Below, piece after piece: positions 37,451 to 46,790 of a stretch of DNA of 64,000 nucleotides. Each line of letters begins with the position of its first letter. Positions within the stretch are counted from its first letter, which is position 1. This DNA comes from Xenorhabdus doucetiae. GTDB taxonomy: Bacteria > Pseudomonadota > Gammaproteobacteria > Enterobacterales > Enterobacteriaceae. Location: positions 3,224,001-3,288,000 of the forward strand of contig NZ_FO704550.1 of the NCBI RefSeq assembly GCF_000968195.1, read 5' to 3'. The position numbers and the translations under genes were made by a program. Below the pieces are notes generated by a model, which was not told the origin of the DNA, searched no databases, and saw only the letters and a program-made list of their open reading frames with translations.

Positions 37451-38533
37451 CTTGGATTCGCATATTAAGCGCAACACCGTAATGAACGAAGTAAATGAGT
37501 TGGGGTTCCTGTAAATAACTCATTCGGTGTTTTATAATCTCGTGTCTTACGTGGTCGATTATTTAGTCGGTTTGCCACAAGGTTAACCTCCCGCTCTGAT
37601 ACCTTATTAAAATCGGTTCCTTTTGGGAAGTAATCTCTGATTAATCCATTTATGTTCTCATTTATCCCTCTTTCCCAAGGGGAATACGGATGAGCAAAAT
37701 AAATTTTTGTCTCTAAATTTTTACCGATCCGTTCGTGTTCGGCAAATTCGAGTCCGTTATCAAAGGTAATTGTTTTAACTTTATGTTTTATCATCGATAA
37801 ATGTCTTGTCGCCGCTTTGGCAACACCTTCTGCTGTTTTATCTTCAAGTTTAATGATGATCGTAAATAACGATTTTCGTTCAACTAAAGTCAATAAGGCA
37901 CTTTTACGATCTTTGCCAACGATAGTATCCCCTTCCCAATCCCCAATACGCTGCTTTTTATCAACAATTTTTGGGCGCTTATCAATACTGACTCTGTTTT
38001 TAATTTTTCCTCTGTGCTCATGGCTTCCATAGCGTTTACGATACGGTTTTTTCGCTATCCTAAGATGTTGCCATAAATCACCGCCATTTATTTTATCTTT
38101 ATAAATCAATCGATAAATTGTTTCATGATGTAAAGAGATTTTCGCTTCCCGCTTGAGATAACCCACAACTTGTTCCGGACTTAAATCTTGCCAAATTAAC
38201 TGTTTTATCCACTTTGTTATCTCTGGCGTGATTTTTACGGCTTTTACCTTAGAATGACGGCGTTCTAATGCTTTACGCTGAGCTTGTTCAGGTTCATATT
38301 TCTCGGCTTCCCGGTTTCGTCTCAATTCCCGGCTAATTGTTGATGGGGCCCGATTAAGCGGCGTTGCAATAAAACGTTGTGTAAAACCGGCTTCTTTTAA
38401 GCCGAAAATCTGGTATCTTTCTGTTTCGGTCAGTTGCGTATAGGCCATAGTGCATTTTCCTTTGGCGAGAAAGATGCCTACTATAGCAACTGACCGCCTT
38501 TCTTAGAAATTGCACTTACTATGCGAATCCAAG
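37451..38533 (-). mobile_element. IS30-family element
   Basis: 1083 bp. Terminal inverted repeats CTTGGATTCGCATA(T/G)TAAG(C/T)GCAA at both ends. A 3 bp direct repeat GCG flanks it (37448-37450, 38534-38536). It lies between uhpC and afuA, separating the regulators from the transporter operon. Confidence 0.93.
37465..38448 (-). CDS. IS30-family transposase
   Basis: 327 residues. N-terminal HTH (YTQLTETERYQIFGLKEAGFTQRFIA...STISRELRRN), DDE domain with GDWEGDTIVGK (Asp), TFDNGLEFAEHE (Asp) and YSPWERGINENINGLIR (Glu, ENxNGLIR hallmark). Complete and probably active. Confidence 0.96.
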   Translation of the reverse strand: MAYTQLTETERYQIFGLKEAGFTQRFIATPLNRAPSTISRELRRNREAEKYEPEQAQRKALERRHSKVKAVKITPEITKWIKQLIWQDLSPEQVVGYLKREAKISLHHETIYRLIYKDKINGGDLWQHLRIAKKPYRKRYGSHEHRGKIKNRVSIDKRPKIVDKKQRIGDWEGDTIVGKDRKSALLTLVERKSLFTIIIKLEDKTAEGVAKAATRHLSMIKHKVKTITFDNGLEFAEHERIGKNLETKIYFAHPYSPWERGINENINGLIRDYFPKGTDFNKVSEREVNLVANRLNNRPRKTRDYKTPNELFTGTPTHLLRSLRCCA

Positions 38534-38717
38534 GCGAAGTTTTAATTTTCATTAGTAATTTAAGACAGTAATTTATAATGTCAATTTATTACGTAAAACT
38601 TATGATAACTAAATTGTTCCTTTAACAAGACTTATATTTATTCTTTCATCCGTACTTTGTAGTGTTCAACTTATGTGAACACTACCTACTTTAACATTAC
38701 GAGAGACAATGATGCTA

Positions 38718-40025
38718 TCAATGTGTTTTATGCACTTTACTGACATCAGCCATTAACATTGGCATCAATAGTAATCCCATGATAGCAGCGGCAAGCGTCA
38801 ACAGGGCAAACATTCCTGCCCAATCATAGCTGTCAATGATCCGGCTCAATGGCCAACCTGCAATTGCAGCACCAAAATAGGCATACAATCCTAGATATCC
38901 GGTTACAGTCGCTGCTGCTTTTTTGTGGCAATGCTCCGTTGCTGAAAGACCGATTAACATCTGCGGGCCAAAAACAAAAAAGCCGATACTGAAAATACAG
39001 GTAGATAATAGGACATAATTATTAATGGGAATTAGCCAGAGAGCAGCCACAGAAAAGAAAAGGCCAAGAGAAAAGAGTAGGATCACGGGGGCACGTTGGC
39101 TGCGAAATAACAAATCAGATCCCCATCCAGAACAAAGGGCACCTAATAATCCTCCCAATTCGAATAATGACAGCGTGGCATTAGCATTAAGTAAATTAAC
39201 CCGATGTTTTTCTAATAACCATAAATTACCCCAATCATTAATTGCAATCCTAATGAAATAAACGAGAATGTAAGAAAAACCAAGGAGCCAGATGGTACGG
39301 TTGAATAAAATGGTTTCCTGTAGAATTTGCATCATGGGCATTGGTGAAGATAACCGTTCTTGTCGTAACTCCATAGTATCTTGCCGCCAATATCCTACGC
39401 TAGGTAAACCATGATCCTGTGGAATTCCTCGTATTCTCTGGCATAACCAAATGCCAAGCACAATGCTAATTATCCCAGGAACGAATAATGCGGCGCGCCA
39501 ACCATAATGCGTTGCTAAGAGTGCAGATAATAAAGGAAGAAAAATACCGCTTATATTAATGGATATGTTCCAACAACCCCACCAGAAACCTCGCTCATTA
39601 CGAGAATACCAATAAATGAGAAGCCGGGCGCATGTTGGCCATCCCCATCCTTGAAAAAAGCCATTTAACGTCCAGACAAACAGTAAGGAGGGCAGTGATG
39701 AACAGAAAGTAAAAATAATGTTCAGTATGCCTGTCATCAATAACCCCACCCCCATAAACCAGCGATAACCCGTATGATCATGGAAAATGCCAGAAAAAAA
39801 TTTTGAACTGCCATAAGCAAGATAAAATAAACTGGTTATCCAGCCAATATCATTCTTATTAAGAGCCAATTCCAACTGCATGGCTGGCATAACCACATTC
39901 AAGCTCTTGCGAGTTAGGTAGAATGCGGCATAGCCTATAATCATTGACATGAGCAAATGGTTTCGCCAATAACGATAATGTTGTGATATTTGCTCATGGC
40001 TGGTGCCTTGCATAAGTGTCTCCAT
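38718..40025 (-). CDS. uhpC: UhpC-type sugar-phosphate sensor/transporter (MFS, OPA family)
   Basis: 435 residues, 12 membrane segments, with the organophosphate:phosphate antiporter core (FYLTRKSLNVVMP, YLAYGSSKFFSGI, LNGFFQGWGWPTCARLL, IGFFVFGPQMLIG). The downstream position after uhpA-uhpB and a start YRYWRNHLLMS resembling E. coli UhpC argue for the sensor rather than UhpT. UhpC detects external glucose 6-phosphate and signals through UhpB. uhpT itself is not downstream. Confidence 0.88.
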   Translation of the reverse strand: METLMQGTSHEQISQHYRYWRNHLLMSMIIGYAAFYLTRKSLNVVMPAMQLELALNKNDIGWITSLFYLAYGSSKFFSGIFHDHTGYRWFMGVGLLMTGILNIIFTFCSSLPSLLFVWTLNGFFQGWGWPTCARLLIYWYSRNERGFWWGCWNISINISGIFLPLLSALLATHYGWRAALFVPGIISIVLGIWLCQRIRGIPQDHGLPSVGYWRQDTMELRQERLSSPMPMMQILQETILFNRTIWLLGFSYILVYFIRIAINDWGNLWLLEKHRVNLLNANATLSLFELGGLLGALCSGWGSDLLFRSQRAPVILLFSLGLFFSVAALWLIPINNYVLLSTCIFSIGFFVFGPQMLIGLSATEHCHKKAAATVTGYLGLYAYFGAAIAGWPLSRIIDSYDWAGMFALLTLAAAIMGLLLMPMLMADVSKVHKTH

Positions 40026-40076
40026 AAATAAGATATGAGTCGTTGTTGCTTTAGTATTCCTGTGGAGGATATCTGG

Positions 40077-41654
40077 CTATTCATTATCCCTGTCTGTATT
40101 TATCGGTAAATAGATAATGACATGGGTTCCTTGTTGGGTATTGAGTCTCCAATGACCCCCCAGTGCCCGGACTCGTTCTTCGATGCCTTTTAACCCAAAT
40201 CCCGTATTTTTTTTATCATCAATGATACCAATTCCGTTATCTCTGACCTGAAGCACGATTAAATTCCTTTTTTGCTTCAATGTAATATTTATTTGATTGG
40301 CGTTAGCATGCTTACTAATGTTGTTCAGTAACTCTTGAACCAGCCTGTAAAGCGTCAGAGTAATCGTGTTATCACTGGGGGTATGTAGTAGCTGGTAATC
40401 AAAATGGCAGAGAATGTTTTGTTCCTCGAAGGCAAACTCATTGATTAAGTGATGAATTGATTGCTCAAGGGACATTTCGTCGAGTGCAGGTGGGCGCAGT
40501 TCACGTAGAAGTTGACGCGTTGTTTGATGTATTTGTTGAGAGAGATTTTTAATTTGTTCGGCAGATTTATGGGCTGATGATAACGTTGAAGTCCGTTTTA
40601 TTAGCATGGATTGAATTTGAATGGCAGTGATATTTTGCCCAATGGCATCATGAAGCTCTCTAGCAATATTTTTACGAATATCTTCTTCTGTATGAACTAA
40701 TTTTTGCATCAAAATATGGCGTGTTGATAACTCTTTTTCTAACCGTTCACGATAGCGGTTTAAATTATTTGCCAACTGTTTTTGATAGGTTAAGCTACCG
40801 GCTAATTGTTGTTGGCGACTGATAGCAATACCAAGCCCTATCCCTAATAAAGCCTGAGTGGTTAAAAAAATCTCTAATTCCTGTAATTCACTGAACGAGC
40901 CATTGAATTGGCGGGCAGAAGTGACAAGTAAACTTCCTAGCAACGCGGAAAGAACGCCGCCTTGCCAACCATAGCGATAGGCCATAACTATATTAGGAAT
41001 AAAAACTAAAATTGACAGTAACCACTCTATTTCCGAGGATAGAAGATATTGACCACTTATTCCCAGTAGGCTAAATAGGAAACACCACATCAGCAAAGAT
41101 GTTCTTAATTGTGGATCGGATATATCGGCTTTGGTATGTTGGTTTTTCCAATATTTCTCATATAAATAAACATAAATCAGATAAACGAACGGAGAGAGTA
41201 AGACGCCTCCAGTCAGAGAAGAGAGAAAAATAAAACTGATTTTATCAGGTAATGAAACACTCAAGAATAAGATTTGCAAAAGGCTATTAATGATAACACC
41301 TGCCAACAGGATAGAAAGCTGTTGCCAGTAAAGGGAGTAATTCCACCATATCTTTTGAATGGCTAATGCTGTTATCACACTAATAAATGGGGAGATCAGA
41401 ATGATTGGGTAGATAATGAGTTGCTCGCTTTTTAGCCACAGCAAGATGCTGGTTTCGCTAACCAGCAGGATTGGAAGATAACGTCGTCCCAATAAGATCA
41501 TAAATACTAAACGTATTCCTTGGGGTAAAAACAACGTTGCCTGTAGGCCACTATTGTGAAAATAAAAACTAATTACCCATAATGAAATCCAAATCAGTGA
41601 ATAAAATAGACAGAGAAATAGTGATTGTAAAATGAAGAGAAATTTTTCATTCAT
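40077..41654 (-). CDS. uhpB: Sensor histidine kinase UhpB type
   Basis: 525 residues. N-terminal MASE1-like region with about eight membrane helices to residue ~290, a coiled coil, the HisKA_3 phosphoacceptor box ARELHDAIGQNITAIQ with His near residue 345, and HATPase with DNGIGI and GFGLKGIEERV. The NarL-class kinase partners with UhpA and senses UhpC state. It starts 3 bp after the uhpA stop, so the two are coupled. Confidence 0.9.
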   Translation of the reverse strand: MNEKFLFILQSLFLCLFYSLIWISLWVISFYFHNSGLQATLFLPQGIRLVFMILLGRRYLPILLVSETSILLWLKSEQLIIYPIILISPFISVITALAIQKIWWNYSLYWQQLSILLAGVIINSLLQILFLSVSLPDKISFIFLSSLTGGVLLSPFVYLIYVYLYEKYWKNQHTKADISDPQLRTSLLMWCFLFSLLGISGQYLLSSEIEWLLSILVFIPNIVMAYRYGWQGGVLSALLGSLLVTSARQFNGSFSELQELEIFLTTQALLGIGLGIAISRQQQLAGSLTYQKQLANNLNRYRERLEKELSTRHILMQKLVHTEEDIRKNIARELHDAIGQNITAIQIQSMLIKRTSTLSSAHKSAEQIKNLSQQIHQTTRQLLRELRPPALDEMSLEQSIHHLINEFAFEEQNILCHFDYQLLHTPSDNTITLTLYRLVQELLNNISKHANANQINITLKQKRNLIVLQVRDNGIGIIDDKKNTGFGLKGIEERVRALGGHWRLNTQQGTHVIIYLPINTDRDNE

Positions 41655-41657
41655 TGA

Positions 41658-42287
41658 TTAACTCGTAATGATTTGATTCTGGAAGGCATAATGAACGAGA
41701 TCAATAGTGGTATTACAGTGTAATTTATCTAAGATTCTGGTTCGATGGACATGGACTGTGTTATGGCTAAGTTCAAGCTGTTCAGCAATAGCTTTGACAC
41801 TGTTCCCATTAATTAATAGAGAGAAAATTTCTCTTTCTCTTGGGGTCAGCGCTTGCAAGGCAACAACTTCCTGAGGTTTTTGACGCAGGGCTTTTAAGGC
41901 ATCAGCACAGAGGTAAATTTCGCCTTTATGGACAGTACGCACTGCTTGAATTAACTCTTCTGGCCCACAACATTTCGTTAGATAACCTCGTGCACCTGAA
42001 TCCAGCGCACTTTGTACCAGTGCGGCAGTGTCATAAATACTTAGCATGATTGTGCGAAAATTTGGGCAGGTGGGGCGAAGCCGTGCCAGAAGCTGTAGGC
42101 CGCTTTCGTTGGGCATGGAGATATCCATGATGACGATATCAATCGTTTTTCTGAGTAAATCCGGCCATGCTTCATTGGCACTACTGTATTGACCAACGAT
42201 GATAATGTCATCTTCAAGTGTCAATAATTGGGCAAAGCCTGAACGGACAACAACATGATCATCAATGAGGGCGATTTTTATCTTCAT
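41658..42287 (-). CDS. uhpA: Response regulator UhpA type (NarL/FixJ family)
   Basis: 209 residues. Receiver domain with the acidic pair DDH at the start, phosphoacceptor Asp in DIVIMDISMP (~54), and conserved Lys in YLTKCC. The C-terminal LuxR HTH is LTPREREIFSLLINGNSVKAIAEQLELSHNTVHVHRTRIL. It would activate a sugar-phosphate transporter promoter; here the candidate target is afuABC. First gene of the operon. Confidence 0.92.
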   Translation of the reverse strand: MKIKIALIDDHVVVRSGFAQLLTLEDDIIIVGQYSSANEAWPDLLRKTIDIVIMDISMPNESGLQLLARLRPTCPNFRTIMLSIYDTAALVQSALDSGARGYLTKCCGPEELIQAVRTVHKGEIYLCADALKALRQKPQEVVALQALTPREREIFSLLINGNSVKAIAEQLELSHNTVHVHRTRILDKLHCNTTIDLVHYAFQNQIITS

Positions 42288-42836
42288 TTTTATTGTATGT
42301 TGTAGGGTGTTTTATAATGAATTCATTTAGATATCATAATGTTCATAAAATAAAATTCATGCAAATAAATAAACTAAATTTGTTAGTTAGATAACAAATT
42401 TTATTTTTAAATTGTCAAACTATACTGGTTTCAATTGATTATTATTATTTAATTGCTGTTTCTATTCCTCTAAAATCATTACCAAAAAACACTCAAATTA
42501 TGTTCATTATTTAATCTGTCATGGGATTGATGTAATTTTATTAACATATTAAAGTAAATATTAATGGTTATTAGTAAAGTCTTTTTTCAAAGGTTAGGTT
42601 TATAAATCCATAAAATACTTTGGAATAATTGATGAGTTGAAATATAAGGTTATGAATTATATTATATTTAAGCGTTTTTATAATGCCGGTCTTTATTATG
42701 GCCTTTCCTCCTAATAAAAAAGTGGAATATTTTTCTATATAGGAAGAATATTGTTGTATTATCAAATACACTTTATTGTTTTTCTATTGTTATTTTTAGG
42801 AAAAACAGCATATAAAACATAAAGAAGGTCTTACAG
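42288..42836. other. AT-rich spacer between uhpA and the hydrolase gene
   Basis: 549 bp of very AT-rich DNA. An open 66-codon minus frame (42571-42771) is low-complexity I/N/Y/F-rich and probably chance. It should contain the uhpA promoter and the promoter of the plus-strand hydrolase. Confidence 0.45.
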
Positions 42837-43385
42837 ATGAAAGCTCTTATCGTAATTGACATGTTGAATGATTTCGTAACAGGTGTGCTCGCCAATGAAA
42901 AGCAGGCAACGGAAATTATCCCAGTGATCCAGCGGGTGATTAACTATGCCAGAAATCAACCTGATTGGTTAGTGGTGTATGCCAATGATGCCCATTATGC
43001 AGATGATCGGGAAATGGGCATTTGGGGAAAACATGCTATGGCAGGAACGTGGGGTGCTGAGGTGGTTGATGCATTGGCTCCTATTGGCTCCGAACGTGAA
43101 ATTGTTTCTCCCAAACATTTTTATAGTGCCTTTGATGGAACCGATTTGGATGAGGTTTTCGGGCAATACGGTGTCACAGAAGTTGTTTTAACAGGGCAGC
43201 ATACCAATTGCTGTGTCCGGCATACCGCCTATAGTGCATTTACCCGAGGTTATGGCATCACCGTATTATCTGATGCAGTTTGCGTTTTACCAGAGGTTGA
43301 TCATAGTGAAGCACTTGATTATCTAAAAACCGTTTATGGTGTTGAAATTACAACCAGTACTGAGTTAGGTGTGCCGTCAAAATAA
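42837..43385 (+). CDS. Isochorismatase-like cysteine hydrolase
   Basis: 182 residues. The catalytic triad of the family is visible: Asp in LIVIDMLNDFV (~8), Lys in IVSPKHFYSAF (~85) and Cys in GQHTNCCVRHTAY (~121). Nicotinamidase, isochorismatase and related amidases share this fold; the residues seen do not decide the substrate. Start is supported by AAGAAGG about 10 bases upstream. A strong hairpin follows. Not linked to a pathway here. Confidence 0.88.
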   Translation: MKALIVIDMLNDFVTGVLANEKQATEIIPVIQRVINYARNQPDWLVVYANDAHYADDREMGIWGKHAMAGTWGAEVVDALAPIGSEREIVSPKHFYSAFDGTDLDEVFGQYGVTEVVLTGQHTNCCVRHTAYSAFTRGYGITVLSDAVCVLPEVDHSEALDYLKTVYGVEITTSTELGVPSK

Positions 43386-43425
43386 TAAAGCGCACTATGC
43401 TTGAGTTGGATGAAAGTAAAATGAA

Positions 43426-43454
43426 TGACTGGCAGATTGATATTCTGCCAGTCA
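43426..43454. terminator. Bidirectional hairpin between the hydrolase gene and speD
   Basis: TGACTGGCAGA and TCTGCCAGTCA form a perfect 11 bp stem between two convergent genes. T-run is weak on both sides. Confidence 0.7.
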
Positions 43455-43479
43455 AATAGATCAAGTCGAGTAAATTTAT

Positions 43480-44274
43480 TTACAGATCAGGTAAATTCCG
43501 GCCGTAATAGATTTCCTGTATCTCTTTTTTGAGTAAACGGGTGATTTCTCTCTTTTCCGTTTCACTTAATTCTTCGGCTGTGGAATTGAACAAATACTCA
43601 TTCAGATCAAATTGTTTCAACATCATTTTGGTATGAAAGAGATTTTCCTGAAAAATATTCACATCGATCATATGATACTGAGCTTGGATTTCTTCTGTCA
43701 GATAATTCTGGATGGAACTAATTTCATGGTCAATATAGAGTTTTACTCCATGAATATCTCGGGTAAAACCACGAACACGGTAATCCATCGTCACAATGTC
43801 AGATTCCAATTCATAAATTAGATAATTCAGCGTCTTAAGGGGGGAAATAACACCGCAGGTTGACACTTCAATATCTGCCCTAAAGGTACATATACCGCCA
43901 TCTGGGTGGCTTTCTGGATAAGTATGCACACAGATATGGCTTTTGTCCAAATGGGCGACAACAGAATCAGGGAGTGGGCCAGGGTTCTCTGTATTATCCA
44001 CCAGTTTAGGGTCAATGGGTTCTTCACTAATCAGAATGGTAACGCTCGCACCTTGTGGGTTATAGTCTTGACGAGCAATATTAAGAATGTTTGCACCAAT
44101 GATTGAACAAGTTTCACTGAGTATTTCAGTCAGGCGGGTCGCATTATACTGTTCATCAATGTACGCGATATAACTGTCGCGATCGGCTTTCGTTTTTGCA
44201 TAACAGATGTCATAGATACAGAAACTCAAGCTTTTTGTAAGATTATTAAAGCCGTGCAATTTCAGTTTGCGCAA
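43480..44274 (-). CDS. speD: S-adenosylmethionine decarboxylase proenzyme
   Basis: 264 residues, as E. coli SpeD. The self-cleavage site Lys-Ser lies in HLDKSHICVHTYPESHPDGG; the Ser becomes the pyruvoyl group. CTFRADIEVSTCGVISPL is nearly identical to the E. coli protein. It makes decarboxylated SAM for spermidine synthesis. It is the second gene of speE-speD; since speE is split by the island, its promoter is now about 18 kb away. Confidence 0.97.
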   Translation of the reverse strand: MRKLKLHGFNNLTKSLSFCIYDICYAKTKADRDSYIAYIDEQYNATRLTEILSETCSIIGANILNIARQDYNPQGASVTILISEEPIDPKLVDNTENPGPLPDSVVAHLDKSHICVHTYPESHPDGGICTFRADIEVSTCGVISPLKTLNYLIYELESDIVTMDYRVRGFTRDIHGVKLYIDHEISSIQNYLTEEIQAQYHMIDVNIFQENLFHTKMMLKQFDLNEYLFNSTAEELSETEKREITRLLKKEIQEIYYGRNLPDL

Positions 44275-44302
44275 TTTAGTTCACCTCCCGGCTAATGGGT
44301 GA

Positions 44303-44983
44303 TTATGGATTTCCAAATAGTGCATTCAGTAAGTATTGCGGTAGTGCAAAACTGCCTGCATGTACGGCTGGCGTGTAGTAACGGCAGGTTATGGCCGTAT
44401 CTTCAAAGCGTTGTTGCAGTGTTGTCAAAGGCACCTGACGTAGAGCCGAATTCTGGGTTGCCCATGCAAACGTCATGATCCCACCGTAATAGGTTGGAAT
44501 AGCGGCTTGATAAAAGCTGCTGTCAACAAAATAGTGACTCAACTTTTTATGGCTGTTGACGGCTTCATCCTGTTGCAGGAAACAGACACCGTTTTGGGCG
44601 ACGAAAATCCCCCCTTCGTTCAGGCAACGGGCGCAGCCTGCATAAAATTCAGAGGTAAACAGGCTTTCACCTGGCCCATCAGGATCGGTGCAATCAGAAA
44701 TGATGACATCAAATTTTTCAGATGTGGTTTTGACAAAATTAACCCCGTTGTCAATCACCAGCTTGAACCGGGGATCGTCATAGGCACCGGCATGATGATT
44801 TGGCAAATATTGGCGGCAGAATTCGACGACACCCGCATCAATTTCTACCATTGTGATACTGTCGAGATAATGATGGCGACAAACTTCTCGCAGCATCCCG
44901 CCATCACCGCCGCCAATAATCAACACCTTTTTGGCTTGGCCGTGGGCAAACAGGGGGACATGCGCCATCATTTCATGGTAGAT
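44303..44983 (-). pseudogene. speE: Spermidine synthase, 3' part (residues from the island junction to the C-terminus)
   Basis: The fragment starts at the 12 bp att repeat (EMMAHVPLFAHG) and runs to the native C-terminus. The SAM-like cofactor motif GGGDGGMLREV, catalytic Asp in ISDCTDPDGPGESL and the PTYYGGIMTFAWA region are present. Its first 64 residues lie at 63223-63417. The internal ATGs at 44966-44971 allow a 222-residue product but without the N-terminal beta-domain that forms the tetramer. Probably inactive. Confidence 0.93.
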
Positions 44984-44986
44984 AAA
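44975..44986. repeat. Left attachment site core (attL)
   Basis: ATGGTAGATAAA is identical to 63226-63237. Joining the flanks through one copy rebuilds the speE codons for EFIYHEMM, which shows that this repeat is the crossover segment. Confidence 0.92.
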
Positions 44987-45112
44987 ATAATTTTATGTTT
45001 TTGTGTTTTCTTGATATTTCATAAAACACCAATAAATCAATGGGATGTAATTATTTCATGCTGTGTGTTGTTTCAGTGTTTATTGACGTTTACTCATTTT
45101 TACAGCACACTA

Positions 45113-45132
45113 TGTATAAACATTTGTATAAA
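45113..45132. repeat. Tandem arm-type repeat near attL
   Basis: TGTATAAA occurs at 45113-45120 and 45125-45132, 12 bp apart. The same pair with the same spacing is near attR (63131-63150). Likely integrase arm-binding sites. Confidence 0.6.
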
Positions 45133-45146
45133 TATTTTGGGTGATC

Positions 45147-46364
45147 ATGGCTGCTGAACTAAACAAGCTCAGTGACAAAAAACTTAAAAACCTGCACGGA
45201 AAAGAAAGGGATAATATTGAGTTTTTTGCTGATGGTGCTGGATTGAGTGCAAAAGCATCTAAAGTTGGTGGTATTAGTTGGGTGTTTACCTACCGACTTG
45301 ATGGTAAAAAGTTAAACCGTCTTACCATTGGGCGCTATCCTGATATGAGTCTCAAACTGGCTCGTGATATGCGGGATAAATGTCGTAACTGGCTTGCGTC
45401 AGGTAAAGATCCAAAGCTCCAATTTGACTTGACTATGCAGGAATCGCTAAAGCCTGTCACAGTAAAAGAAGCTATGGAATACTGGATAGAAAACTACGCA
45501 AAAGATAGTAGGGAAAACATTGATAAACACGTTTCTCAATTAAAGAAGCATATATACCCTTACATTGGAAATATGGCATTGGCCGATTGTGAAACTCGTT
45601 ATTGGCTCCAATGTTTTGATAGAACTAAAAAAACAGCTCCCGTTGGTGCTGGATATATTCTTCAAATGTGCAAGCAAGCACTAAAATTTTGTCGTGTTAG
45701 AAGATTTGCAATCAGTAATGCACTGGATGATTTAACTATTTCAGATGTTGGAAGAAAACAAAGTAAAGGAAAAAGATATTTAGAAGATAATGAACTTAGT
45801 CAACTGTGGCAGTCTCTAAATACAAACATGTATTTACCTTATTATAGTAATTTGTTGAGGATTTTAATTGTATTTGGTTGTCGCTCACAAGAAGCTAGGT
45901 TATCTAAATGGTCTGAATGGGATTTTGATTCCATGTTATGGACGGTTCCAAAAGAAAATAGCAAATCAGATGATAAGATAATTCGTCCAATACCTGAATG
46001 CCTGAAACCTTTTTTAGAAAAACTAATTTACCAAAATCATAAAAGTGGTTATCTCTTAGGGGAACTTAAAAGCCCTGAATCTGTATCACAATGTGGCAGA
46101 AATATATGGAGAAGGTTAGAGCATGGTGAGGAATGGTCTTTGCATGACTTAAGGCGAACGTTTGCAACTAAATTAAATGACATGGGCATAGCGCCACATA
46201 TCGTAGAACAGCTTCTAGGTCATGCCTTACCGGGCATTATGGCTATATATAACAAGAGCCAATACTTGCCAGAGAAGTTAGATGCTTTAAACAAATGGTG
46301 CGAGCGACTGGATGTATTGGCGGGTAATTATGAAAATGTAGTTATATTAAAAGCAGTTCAATAA
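45147..46364 (+). CDS. int: P4-type tyrosine integrase
   Basis: 405 residues from the ATG at 45147 (an in-frame GTG lies at 45141; no strong RBS decides). N-terminal DUF4102-type arm-binding domain (LNKLSDKKLKNL...ISWVFTYRLDGKKLNRLTIGRYP), SAM-like core-binding domain, and catalytic domain with Arg in FGCRSQEARLSKW, HDLRRTF, LGHALPG and Tyr in IMAIYNKSQYL. It integrates the island into speE. Its stop is followed by a short spacer to the alpA-type gene. Confidence 0.95.
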   Translation: MAAELNKLSDKKLKNLHGKERDNIEFFADGAGLSAKASKVGGISWVFTYRLDGKKLNRLTIGRYPDMSLKLARDMRDKCRNWLASGKDPKLQFDLTMQESLKPVTVKEAMEYWIENYAKDSRENIDKHVSQLKKHIYPYIGNMALADCETRYWLQCFDRTKKTAPVGAGYILQMCKQALKFCRVRRFAISNALDDLTISDVGRKQSKGKRYLEDNELSQLWQSLNTNMYLPYYSNLLRILIVFGCRSQEARLSKWSEWDFDSMLWTVPKENSKSDDKIIRPIPECLKPFLEKLIYQNHKSGYLLGELKSPESVSQCGRNIWRRLEHGEEWSLHDLRRTFATKLNDMGIAPHIVEQLLGHALPGIMAIYNKSQYLPEKLDALNKWCERLDVLAGNYENVVILKAVQ

Positions 46365-46491
46365 TGGGAATTAATGAAGTTGATGATGAACATGATAATT
46401 GTGATATACACGTAACAAATGTGGCTTTCTTTCGTAATAATTTCTATTAAGTAAAATACCCTCACAAAAACAACTAAACAGTGAGGGTAAC

Positions 46492-46776
46492 ATGACCATT
46501 CAGTATAATTCTCCTACACCAGAAGAACGCCGCTCTATCCTTTCCGAGTATGGCGAACCTTATGATCGCCTTGTCCGCGAAAAGGAACGCCATCACATTA
46601 CCTCTATTTCTAGAACGTCAGCATGGAAACTGGAAAATGAAGGGCGCTTCCCTGCCCGTAAGCCATTAGGCCGCAATTCTTGTGCTTGGTTGCTCAGTGA
46701 TTTGTTGCACTGGGTACGTAACCCGCCAACAGTAGACAATGTAAATAACCCGTACAGCCGAAAATCTATTAATTAA
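46492..46776 (+). CDS. AlpA-family DNA-binding activator
   Basis: 94 residues. The central part REKERHHITSISRTSAWKLENEGRFPARKPLGRNSCAWLLSDLLHWV is the AlpA/MerR-like winged helix with the typical wing (GRFPARKPLG). In P4-like elements and enterobacterial PICIs, AlpA controls excision and replication genes and is the element's main switch. RBS GAGGG at about 8 bases. It sits directly after int as in other PICIs. Confidence 0.9.
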   Translation: MTIQYNSPTPEERRSILSEYGEPYDRLVREKERHHITSISRTSAWKLENEGRFPARKPLGRNSCAWLLSDLLHWVRNPPTVDNVNNPYSRKSIN

Positions 46777-46790
46777 GGCAGGGTAAAAAT

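Noticed and set aside
42571..42771. 66-codon minus-strand frame between uhpA and the hydrolase gene
   Set aside because: Low-complexity I/N/Y/F/K composition expected from AT-rich non-coding DNA, with no RBS or recognisable domain.
44975..44986. tRNA or tmRNA gene as the island's attachment site
   Set aside because: No tRNA-like sequence is present; the repeat is coding sequence of speE.
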